A stretch of DNA of 64,000 nucleotides from Amblyornis subalaris (Eukaryota > Chordata > Aves > Passeriformes > Ptilonorhynchidae), in NCBI GenBank assembly GCA_018881555.1, contig JACAXG010000050.1:5890001-5954000 (forward strand), written 5' to 3'. Both the position numbers and the translations under genes were made by a program. Positions 25,387 through 38,122 of this stretch are shown one piece after another. The notes beneath the pieces are model-generated. The model saw nothing but the letters and a program-made list of their open reading frames with translations. It had not been told where the DNA came from and ran no database searches. Within the stretch, counting starts at the first letter, position 1. Each line of letters starts with the position of its first letter.

Positions 25387-28300
25387 ATTATTTTTTCCAG
25401 AGAAATGTTTAGAAGTAAAAATTGGGTCTTTTTCTGGGAATTTCTTAGGCACTCATTATCACAAAGATGATTTGGATGATTTTCCCAGGAGTAAAAGAAT
25501 TGCTCTAGCACAAAAATTTGCTTTTCTTAAGTGCTACCCAGCACTTTATGGACAGCAAAGATTGGAGCACAGGTAGGAGATGATTTATGAAGAGGATTTT
25601 TGTAATAGGCAAGAGGTAAGAGTTAGGTGAAAGGTGGATAGTAACCAAATGGAAGACTGAATGCTCTCTTCCAAAAATAGTGATAAGTGGAAGCTGAAGG
25701 CACAGAAAATAGAAAGCAAAGTTGAAGAATAGTGATGGAAATAAAAAGGAGATTTAAATGTTGATTCCAGAATTTTCCATGGAAATAATTTTTAAGAAAA
25801 TAAAGGTTTGATCATTTTTGTAGAAAGAACTTCCANTTAATTTTCTACGCACAATTTTCATTGGAAAAGTTAGATTTTTTTCCTTTTAAAAATCCTTTTT
25901 TTTTTTCCCCAAGCAACAAAAAAGGTTAGTGTATGAATTATACCTGAATTTCAACCAACAGTAATGAGTCAGACTTGCACATTGCCTTATGGCTGTAATT
26001 CAGGAAACTCCTGTCATAACACGTACTGCACAGAATAAGCTCTGTGGAGTTGCATGATGTAGAAAATGTTGTGGGAAATATGATTTAGCTGGGAATTCTC
26101 ATCCTGCCGTTCATGTTGAGATGCTGAGAGACCAGGAACCTTTCTGAATTAAAATGCAAGGCAAAACAAAACAAACACAAGGGAAAGAAATAAAAAAAAG
26201 AAAGAGAGAAATGGTAGCNTCCTAAAGGTAAAATCATGGAAGGTTGAAAATTATCCTGCAATGAATATAATGCAAGGAAGTTAGATCTAGAAGCACGTTA
26301 AAGTCCGTAAAACATTTGAATGGTGCAAAAAACCCTAAAATGTAGTTGTGGGTGTGGATGTTTGTGACAAGTTGTTTGTGACAAGATAGGATTAATGTAA
26401 AGTAAGAACGAACCATACAATATAACCTTAGTATCACACAGGCAGCACTTTAATACTGATTTCCTGGAAGGTAGAAATATGTATACTGTATTTTTCCAAA
26501 CAGCAATTTTATTATTTCTTTAGGAGTTCCACAGGTTACTTGATATTGTGTAATACTGCACGAATTTAGTCACTTGTATTTTGCACTTCTTTGGTTTCTA
26601 GGAGAAAATTTCAAATTCTCTAAAACTTTGTGTTGCAAAAGGAAAATGTTCAATTAATTGTTTGGTTTTGGTTTTGGTTTTTTTTTCCTATTAGTTATAA
26701 TAATCAGTAATTATTATGTAGTGGTTTAATTTCTGTGTCCTGTTGGATGGAGTCAATTTGGTCTCAAATCTCTATATCTCTTGTGTGCTAGCTCTTCATC
26801 TGCAGCTNCCAGACTCTACCTTGGCAAAATGAAGATAAAATATGCAGCAAAAGTAGCAAGGTGACAAATTTTATCTACATGATGGCTGAGACTTTTCCAA
26901 CTTCCTCTTTGGGTATGTAAATCAGTGAAAAGATACTTAACTCTTGGCTCAGATGATCTTTAGATCCGTTGTGAGAGAGAGGTAGGTTTCAGTCATGAAC
27001 ACATCCAGCCAAATAAACACTAAGGTTCCTAAGAATCTCATAATTGAGAGAATGGCTATCTCTATATCTCAATTCATCTTTATTTAAAAATTTTAAAATA
27101 TGTGGGTTTGTTATAAGAGCTTTCAATTTGTGTTTTTACAGCAAAGCAAAGCAGATATATTAGATCATTTGAAGTGAAGCTAAGAGCAAAGCAGATTAGA
27201 ATTATTTTAACATCCTAAGGAAAATCGATCTTTCCATATTGACAGTTTCTGTCCTCTTGTCAGATAAGTAGATTTTTTGAAGAGTGGATGTTCAAGATAT
27301 TGAACAGTAAGAATTTGGGGAATTTCCCTGATGGATGTATGCAATAACACTAACTTTTTATTTGTCATTGTTAAATCAACAGTCAGAGACTGACCATGCA
27401 AACTCTGCAGTGGTGGATGTAGAAATGTGAGATAAAAAGAAAACACTGTCAGGCAGAGGGGACTAAAGTAGTCTGGCAAGGTTATCTTATTACTATCTCT
27501 TCATTATCTGTCTATGAATGATCAAAAAATTAACATACATTAACTATGTACCACTGTTACAGAGGCTTTTCAGTACTTTATCTTTTCAACTAGACAAGGT
27601 CAGACAAATATTTGAACATACTCTTAGAGATCTTTACTCCAAAAAGGACAGATTACATAAGGTATGGGCTATTTTTATATTTCCAAGATCCACTCTAACA
27701 CGTGGCTGGGTTTTTCAGGTCATGACATATACAGTGTGATGTATGCATATGTGAGAAACCATGGGAATAGAAAGAGGAAAATATTATTTGATCTGCCATA
27801 ACAGCAGTAAAAATGATAGTGCATTTGAAAGACTGTAGTTTTCAGTGTCTGTCTGGCACTATTTTAAACCAAGAAGGAGGTTTAACTTAGCCTAAATAAT
27901 GCTACTGAACTTCTGTCTAAGAAGAAGACAAGCTTAGTTAGCTCAGTTAGGTGAATACATATTTTCTTCTCTCTCCCTATCCCTTACTCTACCGTAACTA
28001 CACACCATAAGATAGTACCATTACCAGAAAAACTCATATTGCTCTGGTGCTGGGCAGAAATGGTGAGCTAGTGGCTGAAAGACTTTGTAAAGGCAGGACA
28101 TACCTTTATAAAAAAGATATTCTTTGGCTAATCTTATAGGAAAAAAAGAAATAATTCAGAAAATACACTCAGAAGGCTGAGGAGGTGTAGTAGCACTATA
28201 TAATCTTGCAAGATCGCTGGTGGGCGGAGCCTGGGTGTGGTGCAACACAAACTAACTAGGGGTTAATCAGTGGGAAGCAAAGTGATAGACGTTGGAGTAG

Positions 28301-31300
28301 CTTCAAGAAAACATTGTTAGTAATAATATCCTGAACCTGATCCCATTAGATGGAATCTGCCTAGGAATGAAAACTGAAATATGAGAGCTTGTGAAAAGAA
28401 CATTGCCATTTTTAGCTTGCATGGCAACAAATGATTGAGTAAGAAAAGGAGGAAAGCTGAGAGCTGAGCTGAGAGCAGTAGCTGTGTAGGTTGGTCAATT
28501 GCTCCTGAGGTGGGGAAGAACCACAGAGGGAGGATTTCTGCTATAAATGGCTCCACCACTGATAGGAAATTTTTAACTTGATTCTTTTCTTCCTCAACTG
28601 GTCTGATGAGAAAATCTTCCCATGATACATGCAGAATTAGCTACTTGCATTACAGTTACGAACAGTTAAAGTCTCACTTTCCATTTGTAAATTATACTGA
28701 ATATGCTCAGATATTCACTTACTTCTTGCTGTTAAAGCTAATAAGTTAAAGCTATTAAGCTTCTTATTTCAAGAAATAAATTATCCTGAACTCTTTAGAA
28801 TTTTGAGTATTTGCTTATTTACTCACTGCTTTTCTCACACTTCCATATTTTGTATTTTCATATCTGACAGTCCAGACTGCAATTATAGCTAGGGCTACCT
28901 AGATTGTTATGCATATGTTTTCTGGGTAAGGACTTCTGTGTAACTCCCAACTATTTGCAAACTATCTTCTCTGAAATCTTTTGAAAGCAAGCTATCAGTT
29001 TCTTGAATACCTGTGTGAAGCATTCCAGTGGTGACCACATATAGTACTAAATTTTTAACTTGATGATACTGCAAAGGTAGTTGGCAGCATTTGACCTGTG
29101 ACTCTAAAATACAGGGAATTTAAGTTATGATGGTAACGTGAGGATGAAATTAAAATTTGTCTTGTTACAACCGTAACATAGAGAAGCATCTCAGTTGTGT
29201 GTGTGCAAGTGCATATCCATGACACTTAACAATTCCCTGTTAGTTCAGGAATACTCAGTTACAGCTTTGCAGGTGGAGACAATGGACTGACTTNCAACAA
29301 GGTGAGGACTGCTACGGTAGCCATCTTCACCGTAAAGCCTTCGACTCACTGTTATAGGAACTCAGTTCTGGAGAGTCCCTCAGGCAGCTCTTGGGACCCA
29401 CAAACCAACAGAGAGGCACAAACTTTATGCTCAAGATGTGCTGGTTAACTCCCGGGATGAGTGATCTGACTGTGGCAGCTACTTCCCTGTCAGTCCTTGC
29501 TATAGAATTGACTACTGCACATTGGTAATTTGATATTGTTTTAATTGATCCTGCAGATGTAGTGATGGTCACATAGGACAATCTTTTCTACATAGTTCAG
29601 ACAACCAGGAGATATTTTGTACGATATTAAAGATCATGAATAGAAATGAGTTATGCATCCACTGCAGTGATCATGCAGGACTACGAACTAGCTGGACTGC
29701 ACCTCCTAATTTCTCTGGAGATGCTCTTGAAAGGACCTTGCAATGGACACTTCTGTCAACATCCCAACAATGACTGNCCACCCTATGCAAGAGAGTTCAC
29801 TCCCCATGTAAGCACTACCCCATGGGAAAATCGGGTACACCCGGAGAGGATTTGTGCAAACCCCATTCAATTCTACATTTGAATAATTTGAGCAGGCTAA
29901 CTTGCGAACCCAAACTCAAGCATTGCTACCAAAGGAAATTCAAAGTCAGAGTAGTCTTCTTTTATTGTGGATAGAATTTCTGTTTTCAACATCTCTCTGA
30001 AGCTAAGGTAGCCCAAGTATATGTAAGTAAAGAATTGTGTGTACTTCAGGTTAACACAGAAATAAACTAAAACTAAGAAAAAAGGGAGGATAAAACCAAA
30101 AAATTATGGAACAAAAACTTAGGACATTTAGAAAGCACTATAATAATCATGTTGCTGTGCCTTGTACACATTTCTGTCTGAGTCATTAAATATATTACCT
30201 GGTGACTCGGAAATTAATTGGGAAGTTATAGTGCTAACTGGACAGTTGAAGTTATTAATTTCATTTGGTTTGATTAATGATTTCACTTTTAATGAACTAT
30301 TAGAATTTAATTCTGACTTCAGTTACCCATGAGTAAAAATCTACATTGAAGTTTCAGGTTTGCTTAGATTTTACACTCATTTAGCAAAGATATATGACAA
30401 AGAGATGACATTTTCCATGCAAATATTGGCACTTGTGTAAAGACAAGGTGTAAATGTAATAAATGCAGCAAAGAGAACACAGTACGGCTTTGGAAGAGTT
30501 TCTTCATATTTTTGCCTGTGTCTTCTAGTATTTTCAGATTATTCAGTCTTTTTACACATAGCAATATTTTATGCTCTTTTTAGTACATTTTGATCTCTCT
30601 TCCTCTCCAAGGTGATATTCAAATACCACAAAGAAACAGGGAAAATGTATTATTTCCTTAGTATTTTCTGAAATTTCCTTGTGGCTCATAGTTTATGCAA
30701 TAATGCTCCTTTAGGAGGTGCACTGGCAGGGACAAAAGAGACTCTGGTTGGTGGCACCAACATCCCCCGCAGAGAGAGCTCTCCCAGAGGCACCCCTGGG
30801 AAGTCAAATTCTCTATAGCCACCAAATTTCTGTAATTAAATAAAAATATTCTAATATAATAATTTAAGATTAACTTCTGGCTCTCAATCCTCACTGTTAT
30901 TCTCTATAATTCCCAGGAAAAAATAAAGATGTTGAAAGCTGTTCATGTGACATAATGCTATGCTGGAGTACAGGACNATCCAGGTGCAAGGCAGAATGCC
31001 TCTGCAAATTTCTGGAGCCTTTCATAACCTNTCACAGACACCTTGCTGCATATCACATCATAGTGTGAAATGTTATCNTCTACAGCAGGTTACACACAAA
31101 AGTTTTAAGAGAAGGCAAATTTTTTGCCCTAAGCATTGCAAACCAATGAATAAAATATTAACAAGTACAAATCTATACAAAATCCAAACTGTAAACTTTC
31201 AGTGCCATGGGCAGCTTTCTGGGATTACAGGAAGTCAGAACAGGAAAGGAAGCTTAATGGAGTAAGGGGAAAATCAGTATCAGATAAGTGAGGAGCCCTA

Positions 31301-31366
31301 GGCCAAAATTTTTATCTGGAATTAAATCTTTTATCCAAATGAAAGCACACAGCCATAAGATATCAA
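25387..31366. other. Unique noncoding DNA, no gene recognised
   Basis: This AT-rich unique sequence contains a T/G run at 26661-26688. The segment 28200-28560 contains a perfect 12-base palindrome (ATCTTGCAAGAT, 28203-28214), a GC-box-like GGGCGGAG near 28221 and a TATAAATGG near 28542. No transcript structure connects them. The segment 29280-29850 has somewhat more CpG than its surroundings and two short open frames (84 codons minus at 29327-29581, 78 codons plus at 29646-29882) of unknown nature. Confidence 0.55.
26661..26688. repeat. (TTTTGG)n / T-rich run
   Basis: Three TTTTGG-like units are followed by a poly-T run, a minor simple repeat. Confidence 0.85.
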
Positions 31367-31412
31367 GACGATGATGATGATGATGACTATTAGTATTAGT
31401 AGTAGTATTAGC
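31367..31412. repeat. (GAT)n and (TAG)n trinucleotide runs
   Basis: About six GAT units at 31367-31386 are followed by alternating TATTAG and TAG units to about 31412. On minus the GAT part reads as a short His run in one frame, a by-product of the repeat. Confidence 0.9.
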
Positions 31413-34400
31413 ATTGTTGGAACAAAATAAGAACATTCTGACAGGAAATATGAAGAAATTACAAGTTGTTTAGAGATAAAACAGGGATAGTTTTGACACA
31501 CTAAAAAAAAAAGTATCCAAAGTTAAGCTGCCCTGTGACTCATTTTTATTAAGTAGGGCCTCAGATGCTTAATGCTTAACTAGATACCATTTTTTCACTT
31601 TCCCCAAACTGCTGTCCTCATTTATCTGCCATTTAAGCAGACAGTGCTGCTGACTTAAACCACCTCCGTTGGCATCAGTGGGAATATTTACATGCTTAAC
31701 ATTAAATTTTTTTAATGTTTTTACAAGACTGGCTCTTCAGAGACAAATATTTTGTGCCTCTTCTCCCATGAATGAGAACTAGTAACTTGAAATCTGCTGT
31801 CATTTTTCTTTGTGTACATGTGACACCACTTTGTAGTTTATTGACTCTGTGCAAGGTGTTGATAGTTAGCCCTGAGAATATATCTGTTCTCAACTTAAAG
31901 TAGTAAACCACTGGCCTCAGGGTTGATATTGAGGAAGTTGAGCCTGAAAACCTGATACAGCATGGGATGCCAGGTTAGATGAATCACTCCCTCACAGCAA
32001 AAATTTTGGTATGCAAACTACAGTTATAAGTAATGGGTGTTTGGAAGACATTTTTTAGGAGAGAGTATGAAAGCTCTGGCTGTTACTAGATGACACATCT
32101 GATGACAGTAATAGTTATAACCAAAAAAAAATAGCTTAGTACAGGGACAGCAATTTGTTGACATTGATTTCAATTCATGATCTTTAATGTTTAATACTTA
32201 ATGGCAGAGCAACTCCAGATGCAGCAGTGAAAGTAATGTTTCTGCCTCAGTTTTGGTAAGAAAAACACAAAATAAAACAAGTCACAAAGAAGCCTGTGTT
32301 TTGGAAGAAAACTTCCCAAACACTGCATAGTCACTAGCATCTTATGATATTTTTCAGTCTTCACCACAACTTTACTATTAAGGCAATGCAGACACAAGCC
32401 ATTTGTATTGCTTTTCTTTTCCCTATTAAAATAAAATCTGCTGATTAGGATTTGTTGTACTTGTTTTCCCCACAAAACCTCACTGATATCATTTGTTCTC
32501 CTCTATACAATGATAACTTCTTGACTTTAAAGTCAAACCTTACCAAATGGTAGCACACTGTCTTGTGATAGGCTGTGCAACTGATATTATAGAATATTAA
32601 CTAATAATGATTTTTGAATGTGATACTGATCTTGTCAAAATACATTATTAAGATCTCAATAGTTTAATTGGGAGAGGAAAAATGATCACAGAACTGAAGA
32701 GTGTTACATGTCTGATGGTGTTGTAATGCAGCTGGTAGAGTTTTTCTGATGTGCTAAATTTTATGGAGTTTGACTAATCCTGGAGAAAAAGCTTTACCTC
32801 TTAAGATGTTCTACTAAGTCATTGCTAAAAAAGATGAAACAAAATCGTTGTAAATAGCAGCACCAGAAGGAGGAAAGAGTGTGCTTTTTCATATATTATT
32901 ATTCTGTGGCGTGCAGCACTTTTAATGGGAGATTCTGAATAAGTAATTAGGTGTAAACTTCACTTATTTCATTTGCAGATTCACATTCCTGTAAATCATT
33001 GCAAAGGTCACTTTCTGTGGATTTACAATGAGGTCTGAATGTCACAAAGTATTTGTTATCTCCATACAAATAGTTGCAGGCAACATCTTTATTTTTAATT
33101 CACTGGCTTACACTGTTGATTTTTATCTCATCAAAATTACAGCAAGAATAAATGAATTTATGAACTAAAAATAAAGTAAACCTTATGTAAGTAGTTCTGC
33201 TACAAGATATTGCATATATATTTAACTGTGTCTTCACAGTTGTGTTACCTTGTGACAGTTTTGGAACTAAGAGCACTGTAGGGTAAAGATGCCTTGAATT
33301 TTTAAAGGAAGCAGAATTAACCAAAGTATCTTTACTCTGAAGAGTTTTGTAGTGCAAATATTTCAATAGTCTGCAGATCAAACCTGCTCAGTTTACAAGA
33401 AATATGTTATAAATTTGTACGCCATTGCATTTCTGCAGTTTTAAACTCTGAGATTTTAAAAAGTAGCCTGTGTGGTGATCTGCATCAGCATTAGTAGTGA
33501 CTCAAATGTATTAAACACAGACAACCCAACTTCTCTATTGCATGTCTAATAATGAACCTTAGTGGGGGGAGAATAACAGTGGTCATCCACACACAAGGTT
33601 ATGCTGAATTGATACACAGATCTTTGACATTAGAAAAAAAAATTGAAACAACTACTTATTAGTTAAAACAAAAGGAAAAGAGAACCAAAATTTTTTTCTG
33701 TAGCCTTCAACAGTCTCCTCTTGGAAGTAGGAAGTAGGAATTAATTTTAAAAGATCAGCTAATTAATTGTTTTTAGAAACTATGTTTCTGTAGTTATGTT
33801 ACAGCATTCATGTAAAAGCTGATATCAATTATATAATACAATTCAAAGGGAAGCAAAGTGACACACATTGAAAGTGACACTTTAGCTNATTGATTGATTT
33901 TTGTATTTGGTCTCAAGAAGAACTTAGAAAGGCAAAATGCTGTGAAATTCTAGTGGATAATGACATTTTCTTCTCTCCCTCAAAAATGAAAAAAGTATTT
34001 ATGTTTCCAGTTGCTCTACTTCAAAATGTGGAGGGGAGAGAGAGAGGTAGAGTGAATACACATTTGTATATATTTAGATAGCTGATCCGTAGGAAAAGAA
34101 AACCCACTATGAATAGTCACATATGTAGGTTGCATACTGATTTTGTGAACATAAGATGGTTAATGCAATTACATGAATCTGGGTAAATGTAATTATCCCA
34201 AATTAACTTATCAGAAAATGGAGACAGAAAAATTATTTGAGGAAAAGATCACAGGAACAGCTAATAGAGGCAGTTCCCATTGCCCTGCATGTATTCAAAA
34301 ATTTGTCTGTTAATAAGATGTTTAAAAAAAGGTGTTTTTTTCTTGCTTAGGGAGATTTAGTGTACAACATTGAAATTTTGCTAGAGACCTCAGTTATGTC

Positions 34401-35199
34401 CAGAGTTTTGCCTTCAAAACAGACTTTTTATAAAGTTCTTCTGAGACAGAAGAACTTTGCTCCCAGAGAGGTAGGAGTGTTTTTTGCTGCCTGATTCAAG
34501 GGCTAGAGAGTAGACAGCAACCATCACTCTTTGATAAATACTGTAGCAAGTCCTATCTAAAACACATACCTTCTTTTCTTTTTACTTCATTCTCAGTCTG
34601 AAATAGTCATAGTGTTGACACAATTTATAGACTGATAGTTCCAAAGACAGAGGTTTCTCAGGCTTATAATAAATTTGGCAATGGCAACACAGGTATTTCA
34701 TACATTGCCCAGCTGTTCAGTATCAGAATAATTGTGGGCAAGAGACTTGGGAAGTCTTTCTGCTTGATCAGACTCTTGAGATTATCAGCAGGAGTGCTTG
34801 TTTTGATGTGAACATCTGTGCCAGACTAAGAAACACCAGCCTAAAGCTGCTGAGTGGCCATCAGATGGTAAAAATGGCTTTTATCCACTTCTGACCTTAT
34901 CAAGATCAGCCTCTCCCAAGTGAAAGCTTTTACAGCTTTCTTCCAGTGTTTCACAAAGTCTACTCTTTAATTCATTCATTCATAAAGGTTATCTATAATT
35001 TTTTAATTTACCATGCTCTCAGAGAGACTTTATTCCAGGTCATTAATTTTTTTCCTGAGTAATTGCAACACTCTTCCCTGCATAATCTCTAGTTCTTCTG
35101 AAATATTGTGTATAGTCTGTAAAGGATTTAAGACCTCCTAAGCTAAAACTTCCACCCTGAGAAGAGAGGAATAATCCCTTCAAAATTTAAGCAATTTTA

Positions 35200-35760
35200 A
35201 GCGCTTCAGTCTGACAGCGGTAAAAGCAGCAGCAGACATGTTAACAGCTTTGAAAATAGAGCTATTTTTTTCCAAAATTTATAGCTTTGAATTTTGAAAT
35301 ATATTGCCATTTTCCTCCCAGAAGCTTCACTGTCAGTTACTAAGTAAAACCATCATTAATCACAAGTAGCTATAGTCATGTGCTGATTGTAATTTGGTCA
35401 CATTGAACAAAAGACGAATGATATAGAATACTATTAGCAATGATGGTTTTAATGTAGACATTTATCATTGATTCAGGTTCACTTGATATGACTTTGGGAT
35501 AAAAACAGGGAAAAATTGCCTCGCTGTTGAAAATTTTATTGCTATTAAATCATAATTTTGGCAAAGATGTGCAAATAAACTGGCAGAGCTTTCCTTTCCC
35601 ATTTTTCCTCTCCTGAAAGACACAATTACAGAGGACTCAGAAGAATCCAGATGCAGTGCAATTAGAAAAGTGAATGCTGATTAGTTGTCATCTATCTAAT
35701 ATCTAATAATAGAAGCACAGTTTTTGGCAAGCTATCTATTTATAGGAGTCATTCAACTTA
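35200..35760. promoter_or_regulatory. Candidate conserved noncoding block with SOX-like site
   Basis: This block is a dense, non-repetitive mixture of ATTA cores, with a SOX-type GAACAAAAG at about 35405-35413 next to ATTGTAATTTGG and CATCATTAATCACAAG phrases. The texture is typical of vertebrate developmental enhancers. This is inference only and cannot be confirmed without cross-species alignment. Confidence 0.18.
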
Positions 35761-36840
35761 CCCAGTTCATCAGAATAGGTAAAAGCCTATAGAAAAGGGA
35801 TAGATCTAAATGCAATTTCTGAAAAGGCGTATTTATTCCCTCACCTCCCCGTAAAACTCTTTCAAACAGCCCTGTATAACAGTGCTGGTGGACTGAGACT
35901 GATGGCACACTGAAGAAAATCTTCATTATCTAACTTTGTTCCAAAATGTGAGCCAGAAATACAAGGCAGCTGTAAGTTTGTGTGACAGAAGAAAGGCAAA
36001 GTGATTATATCCTTTTTCTTGTAAAAAATATGTTTTGTGTGTTAAGCATAATTTCTCTTGCTGAGGTAACCATATAGTTCTAAAACTGAGAGGAGCAACA
36101 TAACGTAGAAATGCCTCTATAATTCAAAATTATCATTAAACCTTGAAGGTGATCTAGACCTAGCTGACTTCACAAATATACACAGACTTGGGACTGAGTC
36201 CTAATTCTTCATCAAGAAAGAAATATACTATTTTACGTATGAAAAGACAGAAAATCAAACGTGTGTCATTCTTGTTTTGGCTTTGAGTCTGAGGATGGAA
36301 TCCAGAAGGTCCATCTGTGGCTGCAAGAGGGCCAAAATATAATGGCCCTGAGTCAATGCAGGCAGGCAGGTGCACACTGGGAAGAGAGCAAGTTGCAAAA
36401 GATAAACCTGAAGTATATGGCAGTACTGTTTAGGAAATTGTTTAAGGGACATTTAAAGCTGATTGGTAGTGGTGGTGGAGTGTAGACAGAGATAAAGAAA
36501 GATTCTTAGATAGTAAGTTTGTAAATGTCACAGATCNGCAGGTCACAAATACCATATGGATTCAAATAATCACTTGCAACTAGTATAGCCCATGAAGATG
36601 GGCTTTTTATTTTCCACAGTTTTGTTTTGTTCTCTGTTGTTTTATGCATAGCTGGATGTGTCTGCAAATGCTGTGACCTGTGATTAAAGCCTTGTGGAGA
36701 GCAATCCATAGGCCAGCATGTGTGAAAGAAACTGTCCAGAAGAAAACACTTCGCTATTCACTAGCAAAGCAGGAGCTGATCTTTTGGTTAATCATGCTTT
36801 GAGAACTGTAACTCTTTTTTGTGTTTTTACAGGAAAATTT

Positions 36841-36870
36841 TTTACCCAATATTACCCAATTTTACCCAAT
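36841..36870. repeat. 10-bp tandem repeat, three copies
   Basis: There are three consecutive WTTACCCAAT units. The first and third are identical (TTTACCCAAT) and the middle one begins with A. It is a perfect 30-base minisatellite seed of no evident function. Confidence 0.92.
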
Positions 36871-37990
36871 ACTTTGCTGTCAAATTCTACCACAATTTGG
36901 GAATAAAAATATCTTTGTTATTAGCCTAAATAAAATCTTGAGTACTTCTTCCTAAGGTTGTGACCAGATAGTACTCTCATGTTTAAACAACAGCAGTGCA
37001 CTTCCTTGCTGTTTGATGTCTTAGCACAGTCACACAGTTACTGAACACTGAAGATGAACTTATCCAATAGCCTAATCAAAACTTATTAGTCTGTTTTAAG
37101 TACCTAGATTTCCCCCATTTCAATATAGACATTGCATACTTTTTGTTCTATTTATCAAACCATTTGGAATGCGTTTCTACATTTTATAAAGAAAACTGCC
37201 TTGGAAGACATTACTCATGGGCACATTTTTAGCTTTGCAATATGTGTAATATTGTGCAATGCAATATGTGTAACATAGAATAAGCTTTAAGATTCCTGCT
37301 AGCTGGCACTGAAATGAATCTTCAGATCCCTTGTTTCCACTTTCCTGAAGGATTCCCTAACATTATATGGAAAACAGTTCTGTCTTGATGTGCAACAGAG
37401 TTCGTATGAAAGCTCCAACCCATAGTGACATTGGTGAACTCTAGCAGTATAGTACACTGCATAAATTGGTACCTACTGTATATAAAGTCTGGATACTGTA
37501 TATAAATTTAGACCTTTGCATATAGCTTTCTAGGATGTCAAGCTGCCTTGCTGGGTGGGCAAAGGCTTCTAGCTAGTGAGTGATGGCACAAGGAAGTATA
37601 TGTTTTCCACATACACTGTCTCTTGTGATAAAATGGGGAGTGATTGGTCCATTACAACTTTCAAAGTCGTAGGAAGTATCCAGTAAGTCCAACCTGGCCA
37701 TATGCAAAGATGCCAGCAATAGACAAGTCTCGTCTAGAACCCTTAGAATTTCCAAAGCAGCCCAAACTGACTTTTACTACTTACATTCTATGAGGTAGGG
37801 CTTTCCGTGGGCAGCAATCCCATTTTTTTTGTAATGTCTGATATGTAAATGAAACAAGGGTCTCAAAAATTAAACTTTTCACCACTCATCAAGTTACTTA
37901 AATTTATAATTCGCAAAATATGTGTTGCTCATAAGAACTTACATATTCTGCAAGTGCTGTTCTAAACCATGCTGTGTTTTGTTAGAGATC

Positions 37991-38122
37991 TGGGTTTGTT
38001 GTTTTGTTTTGGGTTGNGGGGTTGTTGTTGTTGGTTTGGGTTTGCCTTTGTTTTGTTGTTTTTTTATTGTTGCTGTTGTTAGTTGTGGGGCTTGTTGTTA
38101 GTAGTTTGCGTGTGTGTGTGTG
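37991..38122. repeat. G/T-rich strand-asymmetric low-complexity tract, ending in (GT)n
   Basis: About 130 bases of the plus strand consist almost wholly of G and T, built from TTG, GTTTT and GGG phrases. It ends with a short (TG)7-like run at about 38108-38121. One N lies at 38017. The strand asymmetry is marked. Several GGG or GGGG runs are present, but they are too widely spaced to predict a firm G-quadruplex. It creates a spurious Val/Leu-rich frame. Confidence 0.88.

Larger units (their letters stand above)
31413..37990. other. Unique noncoding DNA, no gene recognised
   Basis: This AT-rich unique sequence has scattered short frames below 100 codons, none recognisable. Small duplications occur: the 13-mer GCAATATGTGTAA at 37237-37249 and 37261-37273, and TACTGTATATAAA at 37474-37486 and 37494-37506. 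The block 35200-35760 and a decamer triplet at 36841 are listed separately. Confidence 0.55.
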
